Assembly (NCBI GenBank): GCA_017860575.1
Contig: JAGDMS010000057.1
Location: 1-38,490, forward strand
Reading direction: 5' to 3'
DNA: 38,490 nucleotides
From: Deltaproteobacteria bacterium
GTDB lineage: Bacteria; Desulfobacterota; Binatia; HRBIN30
The position numbers were made by a program, and so were the translations under genes. Below the pieces are notes generated by a model. The model did no database searches and was not told the DNA's origin. It was given only the letters and a program-made list of their open reading frames with translations. Each line of letters opens with the position of its first letter. Position 1 is the first letter of the stretch. Below are positions 17,684-26,292 of this stretch, piece by piece.

Positions 17684-17689
17684 AGTATA
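17684..17689 (-). promoter_or_regulatory. Putative -10 (TATACT) for the AZOBR_p60025-type gene
   Basis: A TATACT hexamer on the minus strand lies about 45 bp before the start codon at 17638. No clear -35 was seen. It supports the shorter start, because the longer ORF would run through it. Confidence 0.35.
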
Positions 17690-17793
17690 GACGCTGTCGA
17701 TTACGGTACGAGCATCAACTCTATTCTCAGTGTCCCGGAGCAGTATCCTCCGAGTAGTGTTCTCGAACTCATCGCCTCGTCCCCTCGCGATGC

Positions 17794-17799
17794 TATACT
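17794..17799 (+). promoter_or_regulatory. Putative -10 (TATACT) for the small lipoprotein copy
   Basis: A TATACT hexamer (in GCTATACTCC) lies 41 bp before the ATG at 17841, giving a leader of roughly 35 nt that contains the GGAGG ribosome-binding site. No good -35 box is visible. Confidence 0.38.
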
Positions 17800-17840
17800 C
17801 CGCACGCGCCTCGCTGTTACCTTCGACACGGAGGCTCCTC

Positions 17841-18184
17841 ATGCCGTTGCGCACTTTCCTGGCAGTGGTCGGCGACCTGGCGCTGGCTGGCTGCAACCCT
17901 GTGTCGAAGAGCTCGCAAGCCGCCTATGCTGCGGAGATCTCGGTCGAAGGTCAGAAGGCTCTTGGCGAGGCAATGAAGCTGATGGAGCTCGGCCACCCGT
18001 CAATGGCCATCGAGAAATTGGCAGCCTGGGACAGCAAGGCGGCCGATGCCATCAAGAAGATCAAGGGCCCCGACACTCAGCCCGACAGACAAGAAGGAGT
18101 TGCTGCAAAAAAACGATCGACCTGCGAGAGAACGTGCAGGCGATCATCCGGGCGATTGCCGCCGGCGATCCCTACATCCGCTAA
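17841..18184 (+). pseudogene. Frameshifted copy of the small lipoprotein gene
   Basis: The start is ATG 17841 with GGAGGC upstream. A lipoprotein signal peptide ends in LALAGC, followed by NPVSKSSQ. The sequence then parallels the copy at 1-318 (KLMELGHPS, AWDSKAADAI). After KKIK the homology moves to the next frame (LSPTDKKELLQKN, compare LTPADRKELVRKT). After a run of seven A it moves again (IDLRENVQAIIRAIAAGD), ending at TAA 18182-18184. Relative to the other copy the segment is one base shorter, as expected for two small indels. Read in one frame, the product would be 116 aa with a scrambled end. Assembly error at the A-run is possible; two separate shifts make true decay somewhat more likely. 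Confidence 0.65.
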
Positions 18185-18264
18185 TCACTGACGCAAACAG
18201 CCCTGGGGCGTACGTCGCATGTGCGTGACAGGCGGTTGCCGAGTATTTCACAAGGAGTGTCTTC

Positions 18265-19986
18265 ATGCGTCATTTTCTGAATCACACGTCCTGGTTTGGA
18301 TTCATGGCCGTGGGATTCACAATGGTGGTCGCTGGCTGCGCACCCAAAGTCGAGCTGGCGGATATGGTGCTCCACAACGGCAAAGTCGTCACCGTTGATC
18401 CGGCAAAGCCCGAGGCGCAGGCAATCGCAATCCGCGGGGACGTTATCGTCGCCGTGGGGACCAACGACGAGATCCATGCCTATACCGGCAAGAATACCGA
18501 AGTCATCGACCTGGCTGGGAAACTCGCGATTCCAGCCTTTATCGACAGCCATTTGCACTTCACGGGCATCGGCCAGAACAAGCTCCAGCTCGATCTCATG
18601 AACGTGAGGAACTGGGATGAGGTCGTCGTGCTGGTGGCCGACGCAGCGAAGAAGGCGAAGCCGGGCGAGCTCATCAGCGGCCGCGGCTGGCACCAGGAGA
18701 AGTGGCACAGGAAGCCGGAGCCGAACGTCGAGGGGTTTCCGACCCACGACTCCCTGAGTAAGGTGTCGCCGGATAACCCGGTCGTATTGCGGCATGCCAG
18801 CGGCCACGCCACGTTTGCGAACAAGAAAGCAATGGACCTCGCCGGCATCACCAGGAGGACACTGAATCCGCCCGGCGGCGAGATTCTCAAGGACAAGCAG
18901 GGGAATCCGATCGGTGTCTTCCGCGAATCCGCGTCCGGCCTGCTATCGAGTGGACTCGCGTCACTGCCGAAGCCGACGGCAGAGGAACAGGAGGCGAAGC
19001 AACGTCAAATCATCGAACTATCAGCGCAGGACTGCCTGCGAAACGGCATCGCTAGCGTGCACGACGCCGGTGTTGGACCCGACACGATTGACGCCTACAA
19101 GAAGATGATCGACGCTGGCAAGCTGGGCGTACGCATCTACGCAATGCTGCAGGGCAGCAACGAGAACCTGGCAACCGACCTCCCTGGCCGCAAGATTATC
19201 GACTACGGCAACAGGCACCTCACCGTCCGATCCATAAAGCGGCTCATGGACGGCGCGCTTGGTCCACGGGGCGCGTGGCTGCTCGAGCCTTACGCTGACT
19301 TGCCCAACAGCACCGGCTTGAACACTGATTCAGTCGAAAACATCACTGAAACCGCGCGCCTGGCAATCGAGAACGGATTCCAGCTCAACGTTCACGCGAT
19401 CGGCGACCGCGCGAACAGCGAGACGCTGAGCGTCTTTGAGGGGGCATTCAAGGCGCATCCCGACAAGAAGGACCTCAGGTGGCGCATCGAGCACGCGCAG
19501 CACATCAGCGCCGCCGACATCCCGCGCTTCGGCCAGCTTGGGGTGATCGCATCGATCCAGGCTATTCACTGTACGTCGGACGCGCCGTACGTGCTGCAGC
19601 GTCTCGGGCCGGAGCGCGCTGAGGACGGCGCCTACGTGTGGCAGAAGCTGATGAAGGCAGGCGCCGTCATCGCCAATGGCACCGATGCCCCTGTCGAGTA
19701 CGTGGACACCATGCCCGGCTTCTATGCTTTCGTCACGCGGAAGATGAAGAATGGCCAGGGCTTCTTCCCGGACCAGAAGATGAGTCGCGCCGAAGCGCTC
19801 AAGGCGTACACCTACAACGGCGCCTATGCCGCCTTCGAAGAGAGCATCAAGGGCTCGCTGACCGTGGGTAACCTCGCGGATATCGCCGTCCTGTCGAATG
19901 ACATCATGACGGTCCCCGAAGAGGACATCCTCACAACCGAGGTGCTCTTCACCATCGTTGGCGGACAGGTGCTGTTCAAGAGGTAG
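18265..19986 (+). CDS. Lipoprotein amidohydrolase (YtcJ-like, amidohydrolase family 3)
   Basis: AAGGAG lies 8 bp before ATG 18265. The N-terminus is a lipoprotein signal with lipobox VVAGC, so the enzyme is probably anchored in the periplasm or outer membrane. The 573-aa body is full length for the YtcJ-like group. It opens with the composite beta-domain (ADMVLHNGKVVTVD), then DSHLHFTG with the His-x-His metal site (~residue 93), NVHAIGDRA, RIEHAQHIS, and NGTDAPVEYVDTMPGFY near the end. The C-terminal beta-domain closes with GNLADIAVLSNDI. Family members hydrolyse amide or cyclic amide bonds, but the substrate is unknown here. The lipoprotein remnant lies 80 bp upstream. Confidence 0.9.
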   Translation: MRHFLNHTSWFGFMAVGFTMVVAGCAPKVELADMVLHNGKVVTVDPAKPEAQAIAIRGDVIVAVGTNDEIHAYTGKNTEVIDLAGKLAIPAFIDSHLHFTGIGQNKLQLDLMNVRNWDEVVVLVADAAKKAKPGELISGRGWHQEKWHRKPEPNVEGFPTHDSLSKVSPDNPVVLRHASGHATFANKKAMDLAGITRRTLNPPGGEILKDKQGNPIGVFRESASGLLSSGLASLPKPTAEEQEAKQRQIIELSAQDCLRNGIASVHDAGVGPDTIDAYKKMIDAGKLGVRIYAMLQGSNENLATDLPGRKIIDYGNRHLTVRSIKRLMDGALGPRGAWLLEPYADLPNSTGLNTDSVENITETARLAIENGFQLNVHAIGDRANSETLSVFEGAFKAHPDKKDLRWRIEHAQHISAADIPRFGQLGVIASIQAIHCTSDAPYVLQRLGPERAEDGAYVWQKLMKAGAVIANGTDAPVEYVDTMPGFYAFVTRKMKNGQGFFPDQKMSRAEALKAYTYNGAYAAFEESIKGSLTVGNLADIAVLSNDIMTVPEEDILTTEVLFTIVGGQVLFKR

Positions 19987-19987
19987 C

Positions 19988-20023
19988 GAGGGTCTCGCGT
20001 TCGGCGCGGGAGGGGGCACCCTC
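19988..20023 (+). terminator. GC-rich hairpin directly after the amidohydrolase stop
   Basis: GAGGGT (19988-19993) pairs with ACCCTC (20018-20023), and an inner CGCG/CGCG stem is possible. It begins one base after the stop codon. There is no T-run, so it is not a canonical intrinsic terminator. It may act with Rho or protect the mRNA 3' end. Confidence 0.3.
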
Positions 20024-20515
20024 ACTCACAGTCCGGGATGACGCGGCTGGGTCGGAACCGGGCCGACGGGTGATACCCTCCCGGCTGACAACCAACCGGA
20101 TTCTGACAAAAGTCGGCTCTGGCGGAGACCGCCTTTACGGGAACGCGGGTCACTGGTCCACGGCAGACCTAGCATGCAGCGGAGGTGCCCGCCGGGTCAT
20201 TCGCCGTAAGTCACTCCAATAAATGGTGTTGTCTGTATAGGAGCACGGCACGAACTGGGACCGTTGGGAGCGCTGGACCGTCAAGAGAACATGGTGACTT
20301 TGAGGATGACAGTGGCGAGGTTTTTGCCTCAGATCTCTGCTCTAGAGTCCACTCGGGGCCCGCGCGTCGGGGTTTCTGGTATTGCCGACCGTGGTTTCGG
20401 TCGATAATCGTTGAGGCGAAGCCATGTGATCCGTGCACGGGAGGCGGGAGACACTTCCCCAGCGGGGCGCACGGCTGAGCGTGAGAGCTGAGAGCTATCC
20501 GGTAGGAGCATGGCC
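20024..20515. other. Leader region of the tadG operon (~490 bp), no gene
   Basis: The ORFs listed here have no domain character. The region holds a sigma-54-like site (20313-20328). Just before the gene is a 7-bp tandem repeat, GAGAGCT-GAGAGCT (20482-20495), inside GGCTGAGCGTGAGAGCTGA. A similar string, GGCTGGAGCCTGAGAGCCGA, lies before cpaB at about 27960-27979. Nothing else was recognised. Confidence 0.45.
20313..20328 (+). promoter_or_regulatory. Possible sigma-54 (-24/-12) promoter upstream of tadG
   Basis: TGGCGA, five bases, then TTGC keeps the exact GG-N10-GC spacing (GG 20314-20315, GC 20326-20327). The -24 box deviates from the TGGCAC consensus at two positions. The leader to the gene would be about 180 nt, similar to that of flp. 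Confidence 0.4.
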
Positions 20516-21685
20516 ATGTCAAGCGATCAGGGAGCAGGACTAGCGACCCGTGAGAATGCAGACCGGCAGGACAGGGGGGCTATCATCCTGTTCGTGGCGG
20601 TGGGCCTTGTCGTTCTAGTTGGGATGATCGGTTTGGCGGTCGATCTGGGCCACGCTTACGTCAACAAGTCCCAGCTCCAGAACATCGCGGACGCCTGTGC
20701 CCTCGCGGGGGCGTCGGCGCTGAATGGCACAGCGGCGGGTATTCAGGACGCCGAAAACCGAGCCACGGATTATGGGATTCCCACTCAGTATCTTGCCAAC
20801 CGCTCGGAGTTCAATACGCAAGCTATCGCAATCCCCACTACGGCGGTGACGTACTCGGCAGCGCTGGGAGGCCCCTGGCTTGACAAGGCAACGGCTCAAG
20901 GCGTCGCAGATACGATCCGCTTCGTGCAAGTCGTCGTGCCGTCTCAGCCGACGGAAGTCTTCTTTGCCAAGGTCATCCCGGGCATTTCAAGCGTCATGAA
21001 CATTGGAGCGGACGCCGTCGCTGGACAGGAGCCGCAGACAGACGTGTGCCAAGGGCTGGACCCGTTCTCTCCGATAGCCCTGGATCTGAATGATCCGGAC
21101 AACTTCGGTTACTTGGCCGGGCAGACCTACTCTATGCGCCTGTCCCCGGGCGAAGCGGACAAGAACTGTTCGGACTATGGGCTAACCGGCAGCGTCACGG
21201 GGAATTTCGGCCTCGCCGACCCATCTGCAACGCAACCCAGCCTGACGGTCTTCAGGAACAACTTGCTCAATGGCGACTACACCCATTGCGTCCCGGTTCT
21301 GAGCGACAATGCACTGGACACGACCACAGGGAATATGGGGAACGCCGCCCTGACGGCAATGGGAGAGCGCTTTGACCAGGACTTCAACCTTAACCCGTAC
21401 CTGGGTGATCCTGCTTCCGTTTACAGCCAATACCAGACCCAGTACCTTACCTCAAACACTAATTTCCGACGGATTATCAGAGTTGCGTTCAACAACGGAG
21501 ACATTCCACAAGGAAACCACGAGTACACCGTCGTGGGCTACGGCTGTTTCTTCTTGCCGGTCCGACCCACTGCCGAACCGCCATCGGGGGCAATCTGCGC
21601 GATGTTCGTAGGCGCGTGTGGTCAATCAGGTGCGCCCACCGGAGGCCACCACGCGAGCATCACGAAACCTGTGTTGTTCCGCTAG
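20516..21685 (+). CDS. tadG: TadG-like pilus assembly protein (Tad N-terminal TadE/G-like domain)
   Basis: The first ATG (20510) is only one base from GGAG. The ATG at 20516 has the correct spacing of seven and is chosen. The ~389-aa protein starts with a short charged tail containing DRGAIILFVAVGLVVLVGMIGLAVDLGHAYV, the putative TadE/G-type N-terminal segment with one membrane span (~23-43). The conserved KSQLQNIADACALAGASAL stretch follows, which is the strongest family mark. The periplasmic remainder has several Cys residues (DVCQGLDP, KNCSDYG, YTHCVPV, YGCFF, AICAM, GACGQ) and may be disulfide-bonded. No VWA metal motif was seen, unlike longer TadG proteins. It starts a run of three genes with both TadE-like pseudopilins. 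Confidence 0.85.
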   Translation: MSSDQGAGLATRENADRQDRGAIILFVAVGLVVLVGMIGLAVDLGHAYVNKSQLQNIADACALAGASALNGTAAGIQDAENRATDYGIPTQYLANRSEFNTQAIAIPTTAVTYSAALGGPWLDKATAQGVADTIRFVQVVVPSQPTEVFFAKVIPGISSVMNIGADAVAGQEPQTDVCQGLDPFSPIALDLNDPDNFGYLAGQTYSMRLSPGEADKNCSDYGLTGSVTGNFGLADPSATQPSLTVFRNNLLNGDYTHCVPVLSDNALDTTTGNMGNAALTAMGERFDQDFNLNPYLGDPASVYSQYQTQYLTSNTNFRRIIRVAFNNGDIPQGNHEYTVVGYGCFFLPVRPTAEPPSGAICAMFVGACGQSGAPTGGHHASITKPVLFR

Positions 21686-21715
21686 CGTCTGGCCCGTTGA
21701 AGAGGCGAGCGTCCA

Positions 21716-22183
21716 ATGACCAGAACAAGACATCACCTATTCCGGGATCAGCGAGGCCAAGAACTGATCGAGTTTGTCCTCGTGATGCCTCTCCTCGTGT
21801 TGATGCTCGCCGGGGGTGTGGAGTTTGGAAGGGCGTTCTATACCTACAACATTCTCACGAAGTCCGTTCGGAACGCCGCAAGATATCTCTCCGACACCCA
21901 GATTTCTCCCGTTGGGCCTGGGGTCATAGCTGCGTCATACGTGACCAAAGCCCAGAACCTTGCTGTGTTTGGAACTGTGTCCGGTACGGGCACAAGGATC
22001 GTCCCCGGTCTCCTGACGAACCAGATCAACGTAGCAACGGCCCAACCCCGGCCTGGCCAGTTCTATGTCACGGTCACCGCCAATTACCCCTACCCGCCAG
22101 TCTTCGGGTTCCTGCTCCCAGGGATTACGTTTCGACCGAAGGTGACCATGCTGTTTGTGGGGGTTGTTGTTTACGGAACATAG
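21716..22183 (+). CDS. tadE: TadE-like pseudopilin 1
   Basis: This 155-aa protein has the TadE pattern. A short basic start contains DQRGQELIEFVLVMPLLVLMLAGGVEFGRAF, with the pilin-like Gly before Gln-Glu-Leu-Ile-Glu-Phe that the prepilin peptidase would recognise (cleavage after Gly, Glu at +5). One membrane span and TYNILTKSVRNAARYLS follow. It lies 30 bp after tadG and 25 bp before the second TadE-like gene. TadE proteins are minor pseudopilins of the Flp pilus, processed by the TadV peptidase encoded at 27111-27638. Confidence 0.87.
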   Translation: MTRTRHHLFRDQRGQELIEFVLVMPLLVLMLAGGVEFGRAFYTYNILTKSVRNAARYLSDTQISPVGPGVIAASYVTKAQNLAVFGTVSGTGTRIVPGLLTNQINVATAQPRPGQFYVTVTANYPYPPVFGFLLPGITFRPKVTMLFVGVVVYGT

Positions 22184-22208
22184 GGTGGGCCGAGGGAGAA
22201 GGTGAACG

Positions 22209-22676
22209 ATGATCCGCAGGGTTTCAGCTAAAGACGACAGGGGTCAGGCCCTCGTTGAGATGGCCCTCGTGGCCGTGATGTTCTTCTTTGTGTTCTTTGG
22301 AATCCTCGAGTTCTCGCGGGCACTGTTTACCTACAACACCATCGTGCAATCGACCCGTGCCGCGGCGCGCTGGGCCGTGGTCAACGTCGGCAGCAACGCC
22401 GACGCGGCCAACATCACAAAGACAAAGAACATCGTCGTCTACCACAATCCCGATGGACTTGGCACCCCCATCTTGAGCGGCCTCACGCCGTCCCTCGTCA
22501 GTGTCTCAGTTCAGACAATCGAGAGCGACAGTCAGGGCCGAGCAATTAGCCAGAAGATCTTGGTGAAGGTTACAGGTTTTCAGTTCCGATTCGTGCTGCC
22601 GATTGTCGGCACCATCACGATCCCAGCGTTTGAGACGTCTTTGTACACCGAGAGCATGGGCTTCGTTCCAAGCTAG
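22209..22676 (+). CDS. TadE/TadF-like pseudopilin 2
   Basis: This protein is also 155 aa, with GGGAGAAGG before ATG 22209. It has DDRGQALVEMALVAVMFFFVFFGILEFSRALFTYN, then QSTRAAARWAVVNVGS. The Gly-Gln-Ala-Leu-Val-Glu processing motif and the single span match TadE/TadF pseudopilins. It is clearly related to the preceding gene (FSRALFTYN versus FGRAFYTYN) but diverged in the periplasmic part. Which of the two is TadE and which TadF cannot be decided from sequence alone. The next gene converges, with only 6 bp between stop codons, so this ends the first tad segment. Confidence 0.85.
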   Translation: MIRRVSAKDDRGQALVEMALVAVMFFFVFFGILEFSRALFTYNTIVQSTRAAARWAVVNVGSNADAANITKTKNIVVYHNPDGLGTPILSGLTPSLVSVSVQTIESDSQGRAISQKILVKVTGFQFRFVLPIVGTITIPAFETSLYTESMGFVPS

Positions 22677-22682
22677 CCTGTT

Positions 22683-24194
22683 CTATTCCTGTCCCGCCGA
22701 CCCCGCTGATCTGATGACGGCCCACTGGCTGTCGCGGTAGGTCAATAGCCATCCTTCCCGCCCAAGCGCTGAGACCGCTGACGAGTCGGGCCGGACGACT
22801 GCGCAGCGGATTCGGTACTGGTCAAAGAGCGTTCGATAAGACCCCGTAAGCACCGCCTCATCTTCCGCCTGGCTGAGCAGGATCGGATAGGGATCCTGGC
22901 GGCTGTCGATGAAAACCTTCTGTTCCGGAACGAACCAGATGAGGAACCCTCCGTCGTTGTAATGGTTGTAGATGGGGCCAGGGCAGTCGCGGATGGCCGC
23001 AGCAGCCTCACGTGACACGGGCGCCCACGCGGAGGGCGGAGGGTCGGCCGTCCATCGGTGATACACGACCAGCACGGCAACCAGGATGGATAACGCCAGC
23101 GTCAGGGCTCGGACGAGCGAGGCGGCTTGGTACCCCCTCGCATGAGTGACCTGAGGCGTCTGCTCCTTGAACCACACGAGTCGACTCATCGCTGGCGCTG
23201 CGACGAGTGCAAAAGGTGCCATATTTCGCATCGACCGGACCGCGAGGGTCATTAGAAGGAGCGAGACCACCGCGAGGGTGCGATCTTGGTATCGCCTCGC
23301 ACGCCTCCAGTGCGTGACAGCTAGCCACAGAAGCGCGACGACGACCAGCCAGAAGACTGCGTAGCCGATGCTGAGCGTAGGCGGCTGCCACTCGGTGATC
23401 CGATTGACGCGCGATCGCTGCAAGGACCGCCAGACCTCAGGCCACAACGAGAGCCCCAGTGGCGTCAACATGGTGGCACCGAGTGATAGCACGCCAGCCG
23501 CAGCTCGACGCCTCAGGTCGCGGCGAGCCACCACCGCAGCCACAAAATCGCCACCCAGGACAATCAGCCCAAGCGCGACTGCGGAGTGGAGATTCGCCCA
23601 TAGGCAAAAGACGAGCGGCAACGCCCAGAACCGTTCTCGAAGCACGAGGTGAACAACCAGCACCAGGATGACAAGCGTGAACGCCTGTGGCCGCAATGAC
23701 CATTCGGGAGTGACAAGCGGGAACGCCAGCGCGAAGATCAAGATTCGATCTTCAATGGGCCCACGCATGAGCCTCCAGGCCAGGACGCAGGCTCCCGCGA
23801 GCAACAGCGCGCACAACGCCGTCAGGAGGGGCATACCGCCAAGGTGATAGGCTTGGTAGAAGATGATCTGGCTCAGCCACCCATTGTTGGCCCAGCGCGA
23901 CCCGTATGCGGTGTGCGAGAACTGCTCGGTCAGCATGACGCGACCGTCAGCGACCATGGCACGCCCGGCAGCGAGGGCCCACCAGGTATCGTTCTGGGGC
24001 GGCGCAAAGCAGGCGAGGGTGACGAGCAGCACCAGGCACTCTGCCGCAATAAAACGGCGGGCATCGAACGCCCCGAGCGACGACAGAATGCCGTTGACCG
24101 GGGGACCCGGGTGCACACTTCCCGCACCGGCAAGCGATGCGACGCTTCTGCCGTCGTGAGTGACTATGGGACTCTCGCCATCGTGACTGCGCAT
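22683..24194 (-). CDS. Multi-pass GT-C-like membrane protein with a C-terminal GGxLIW domain
   Basis: The start is placed at ATG 24194. The track ORF extends 149 residues further through Arg/Pro-rich sequence that is a shadow of the next gene. The ~503-aa protein has about nine spans. The first loop is PQNDTWWALAAGRAMVADGRV (D69), then EQFSHTAYGSRWANNGWLSQ, the D-x-WW...S-x-T...W...WL pattern of a large uncharacterised GT-C-like family. The C-terminal soluble part, PGPIYNHYNDGGFLIW followed by KVFIDSRQDPYP, is the other hallmark of that family. No activity is established. It is divergent from the terpene-cyclase-fold gene and lies inside the tad locus on the opposite strand. Confidence 0.72.
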   Translation of the reverse strand: MRSHDGESPIVTHDGRSVASLAGAGSVHPGPPVNGILSSLGAFDARRFIAAECLVLLVTLACFAPPQNDTWWALAAGRAMVADGRVMLTEQFSHTAYGSRWANNGWLSQIIFYQAYHLGGMPLLTALCALLLAGACVLAWRLMRGPIEDRILIFALAFPLVTPEWSLRPQAFTLVILVLVVHLVLRERFWALPLVFCLWANLHSAVALGLIVLGGDFVAAVVARRDLRRRAAAGVLSLGATMLTPLGLSLWPEVWRSLQRSRVNRITEWQPPTLSIGYAVFWLVVVALLWLAVTHWRRARRYQDRTLAVVSLLLMTLAVRSMRNMAPFALVAAPAMSRLVWFKEQTPQVTHARGYQAASLVRALTLALSILVAVLVVYHRWTADPPPSAWAPVSREAAAAIRDCPGPIYNHYNDGGFLIWFVPEQKVFIDSRQDPYPILLSQAEDEAVLTGSYRTLFDQYRIRCAVVRPDSSAVSALGREGWLLTYRDSQWAVIRSAGSAGQE

Positions 24195-24382
24195 CAGATC
24201 AGCCTCCGACACCTGAACAGGGTGGCGATGCCGTGGGCGGCGGCATTGTAAGCCGAGCCCTGTTCTGCGAGCCGCCATGAGGGATTCTCGCATTCGTGGA
24301 GGTGGACAGCCCAGCCGGCGGCCGCCGTGGTCTGGCCATGAAGTTGCCCTGCACGACGCTACTGACCGATATACTAGGCGAA

Positions 24383-25306
24383 ATGGCCGACAATGAGGCG
24401 GTCGTCGTGCGGCGCCTGCACGATGCCATCGTCGCTGCGCGCCACGCGGATGGGGGTTGGGGGTACGGTGCCGACAAGGCTGCCCGCCTCGAGCCCACGA
24501 GTTGGGCACTGCTCGCGCTGCTCGACTGCGGCATTCGATTACCAAACTCGGACCTGAGCGGCGGGGTGAGCTCCCTTTCGCGCTGGCAGCAGTCGAATGG
24601 TCTTCTTTCGGATGCGCCTCACGGAATGCCGAATCTCGCATTCAATGGGTTGGCTGCGCTCGTTCTGCGTCGGATGCAGGAGCAAACTGTCGTAAACGCG
24701 CCGGGGGACGGGCACGTCGAGACAAGATTGCTCGAGGGCATTCGTGCGACGAAGGGCGTTCGGACCGGTGCAAGTACCTTCAATCGCCAGGACAACCGCC
24801 TCCAGGGGTGGCCGTGGGTCAATCGGACATTCAGCTGGGTCGAGCCGACGGCCTGGTGCTTGTTGGCGCTCAAGAAAGCACGGCGTGCCACGTCAGACGG
24901 TCGCTTCGACGCGCGCATCGATGAGGGGAATCGGCTGCTTATTGACCGTTGTTGTCGCGAGGGGGGGTGGAACTACGGCAACTCGAACATGTTCGGGAAG
25001 GAACTCCATCCGTATGTCCCGACCACCGCAGTTGCGCTCTTGGCTCTCCAGGATCATCGTTCAGCCCCGGAGGTGTCTCGCAGTCTGCGGTGGATCAGGG
25101 AGAACGGGAATGGCGAGTCGTCGGGTTTGGCACTGTCGCTCGCGCTGATCCTGGCCCACGTGTATCACGAACCGAACGAGGGCCTGGAACGGTGCCTGTG
25201 TGACGAGATTGCCCGGAAGGGGAGCCCCGCAAACCCCGCGACAACGGCCATGGCGCTGTATGCGCTAACAGGGTCACATCATGCGGCAGCAGCCGTCACA
25301 ATCTAG
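24383..25306 (+). CDS. Prenyltransferase/squalene-cyclase-repeat (terpenoid cyclase fold) protein
   Basis: The ~307-aa product consists of repeats of an alpha/alpha-barrel type. ADGGWGYG, LEPTSWALLALLDCG, LQGWPWV, VEPTAWCLLALKKA, EGGWNYGN, VPTTAVALLALQDH and NPATTAMALYAL are the QW-like and helix motifs seen in squalene-hopene cyclases and prenyltransferase beta subunits. No DxDD acid motif is visible, so cyclase activity is doubtful. ATG 24383 is preferred to the track GTG (24296) and to ATG 24338, because the codons between 24338 and 24383 include CTA and ATA, which are rare here, and a TATACT -10 lies at 24369-24374. The 3' end overlaps the DUF362 gene by 26 bp, which suggests translational coupling. 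The function is unknown. Confidence 0.75.
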   Translation: MADNEAVVVRRLHDAIVAARHADGGWGYGADKAARLEPTSWALLALLDCGIRLPNSDLSGGVSSLSRWQQSNGLLSDAPHGMPNLAFNGLAALVLRRMQEQTVVNAPGDGHVETRLLEGIRATKGVRTGASTFNRQDNRLQGWPWVNRTFSWVEPTAWCLLALKKARRATSDGRFDARIDEGNRLLIDRCCREGGWNYGNSNMFGKELHPYVPTTAVALLALQDHRSAPEVSRSLRWIRENGNGESSGLALSLALILAHVYHEPNEGLERCLCDEIARKGSPANPATTAMALYALTGSHHAAAAVTI

Positions 25307-26282
25307 ACCGACGCGCCGCCAGCTGCTCGCTGCGGTGCCGCTCACTCTTCTCGCCGCCTGCCGCAGGTCACCGTACAACAAAGCCGACTTCGTCGTAGCG
25401 CCTCAATCGACGATGGCGCTGCTCCCGGCGGCGAGCTACTCGATCGACATCTCGAACATCATCTCCCGCGGCCTGGACCTTCTCGGTCTCTCCGTTCGCG
25501 GACGACGGGTCCTCCTCAAACCGAATCTTGTCGAGTACGAAGCGGGGATGATGATCAACACCAACTCTATGGTGATCGCGGCCGCAATAGATGCGCTCCG
25601 CAGGGCTGGCGCCGGCGAAGTGGTCGTGGCGGAAGGGCCTGGCCACAGGCGCGACACGGAATACCTGTTGGCAGCCAGTGGTCTGGCCAATCTGCTGCAG
25701 GAGCTCCGTGCGCCGTTTGTGGACCTCAATCTCGATGACGTACGACCGACAAAACTGCGGAGTCGGTTCAGCGGCCTCGAGGAGTTGTCACTGCCCGTGG
25801 AGGTGCTCAGGTCCGACTTCGTGGTGTCGATGGCGAAGCTCAAGACACACCACTGGGCGGGCATGACCGCGAGCATGAAGAATCTCTTCGGCGTCGTGCC
25901 GGGCGCCGTCTACGGCTGGCCCAAGAACTTCCTCCACGCGCATGGCATCGAGGAGTGCATAATCGACCTCACCGCGACCATTCGCCCGGCGTTCACCATC
26001 GTTGATGCGGTCGTTTCGATGGAAGGCGACGGACCAATCATGGGCCAGCCGCGGAACACGGGCTTCCTGGCGATGGGCACCGATCTCGTCGCCGTGGATT
26101 CCACCTGTGCGCGAATCATCGGGTTGGATCCGAGGAAGATCGGGTACCTTCGGGTGGCATCGCAGTTTCTGGGGAACTCCGAGCCCGGACAGATCCGACA
26201 GCATGGGGAACCGCCAACGCGCTTCGCCACGACATTCGACATCGTCGAGCCACTCCGATCGTTACGGCTTGAGGGGCGATAG
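25281..26282 (+). CDS. DUF362 protein with exported/lipoprotein N-terminus
   Basis: The 333-aa protein begins with RPTRRQLLAAVPLTLLAAC, a signal that mixes a twin-arginine-like RR with a lipobox (LLAAC), so export is likely. The DUF362 body is clear. It has RVLLKPNLVEY, TNSMVIAAAIDALRRAGAGEVVVAEGPG, VSMAKLKTHHWAGMTASMKNLFGVVPG, and IVDAVVSMEGDGPIMG with DLVAVDSTCARIIGLDP. No ferredoxin-type CxxCxxC tail is seen, unlike some relatives. DUF362 has no firmly known reaction. It overlaps the terpene-cyclase-fold gene, so the two products are probably made in step. The pair sits within the tad locus just ahead of the flp promoter. Confidence 0.88.
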   Translation: MRQQPSQSRPTRRQLLAAVPLTLLAACRRSPYNKADFVVAPQSTMALLPAASYSIDISNIISRGLDLLGLSVRGRRVLLKPNLVEYEAGMMINTNSMVIAAAIDALRRAGAGEVVVAEGPGHRRDTEYLLAASGLANLLQELRAPFVDLNLDDVRPTKLRSRFSGLEELSLPVEVLRSDFVVSMAKLKTHHWAGMTASMKNLFGVVPGAVYGWPKNFLHAHGIEECIIDLTATIRPAFTIVDAVVSMEGDGPIMGQPRNTGFLAMGTDLVAVDSTCARIIGLDPRKIGYLRVASQFLGNSEPGQIRQHGEPPTRFATTFDIVEPLRSLRLEGR

Positions 26283-26292
26283 GGACCCTTTC

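Noticed and set aside
24195-24641. N-terminal extension of ORF 22683-24641
   Set aside because: Arg/Pro-rich, overlaps the opposite gene and lacks the membrane features of the rest.
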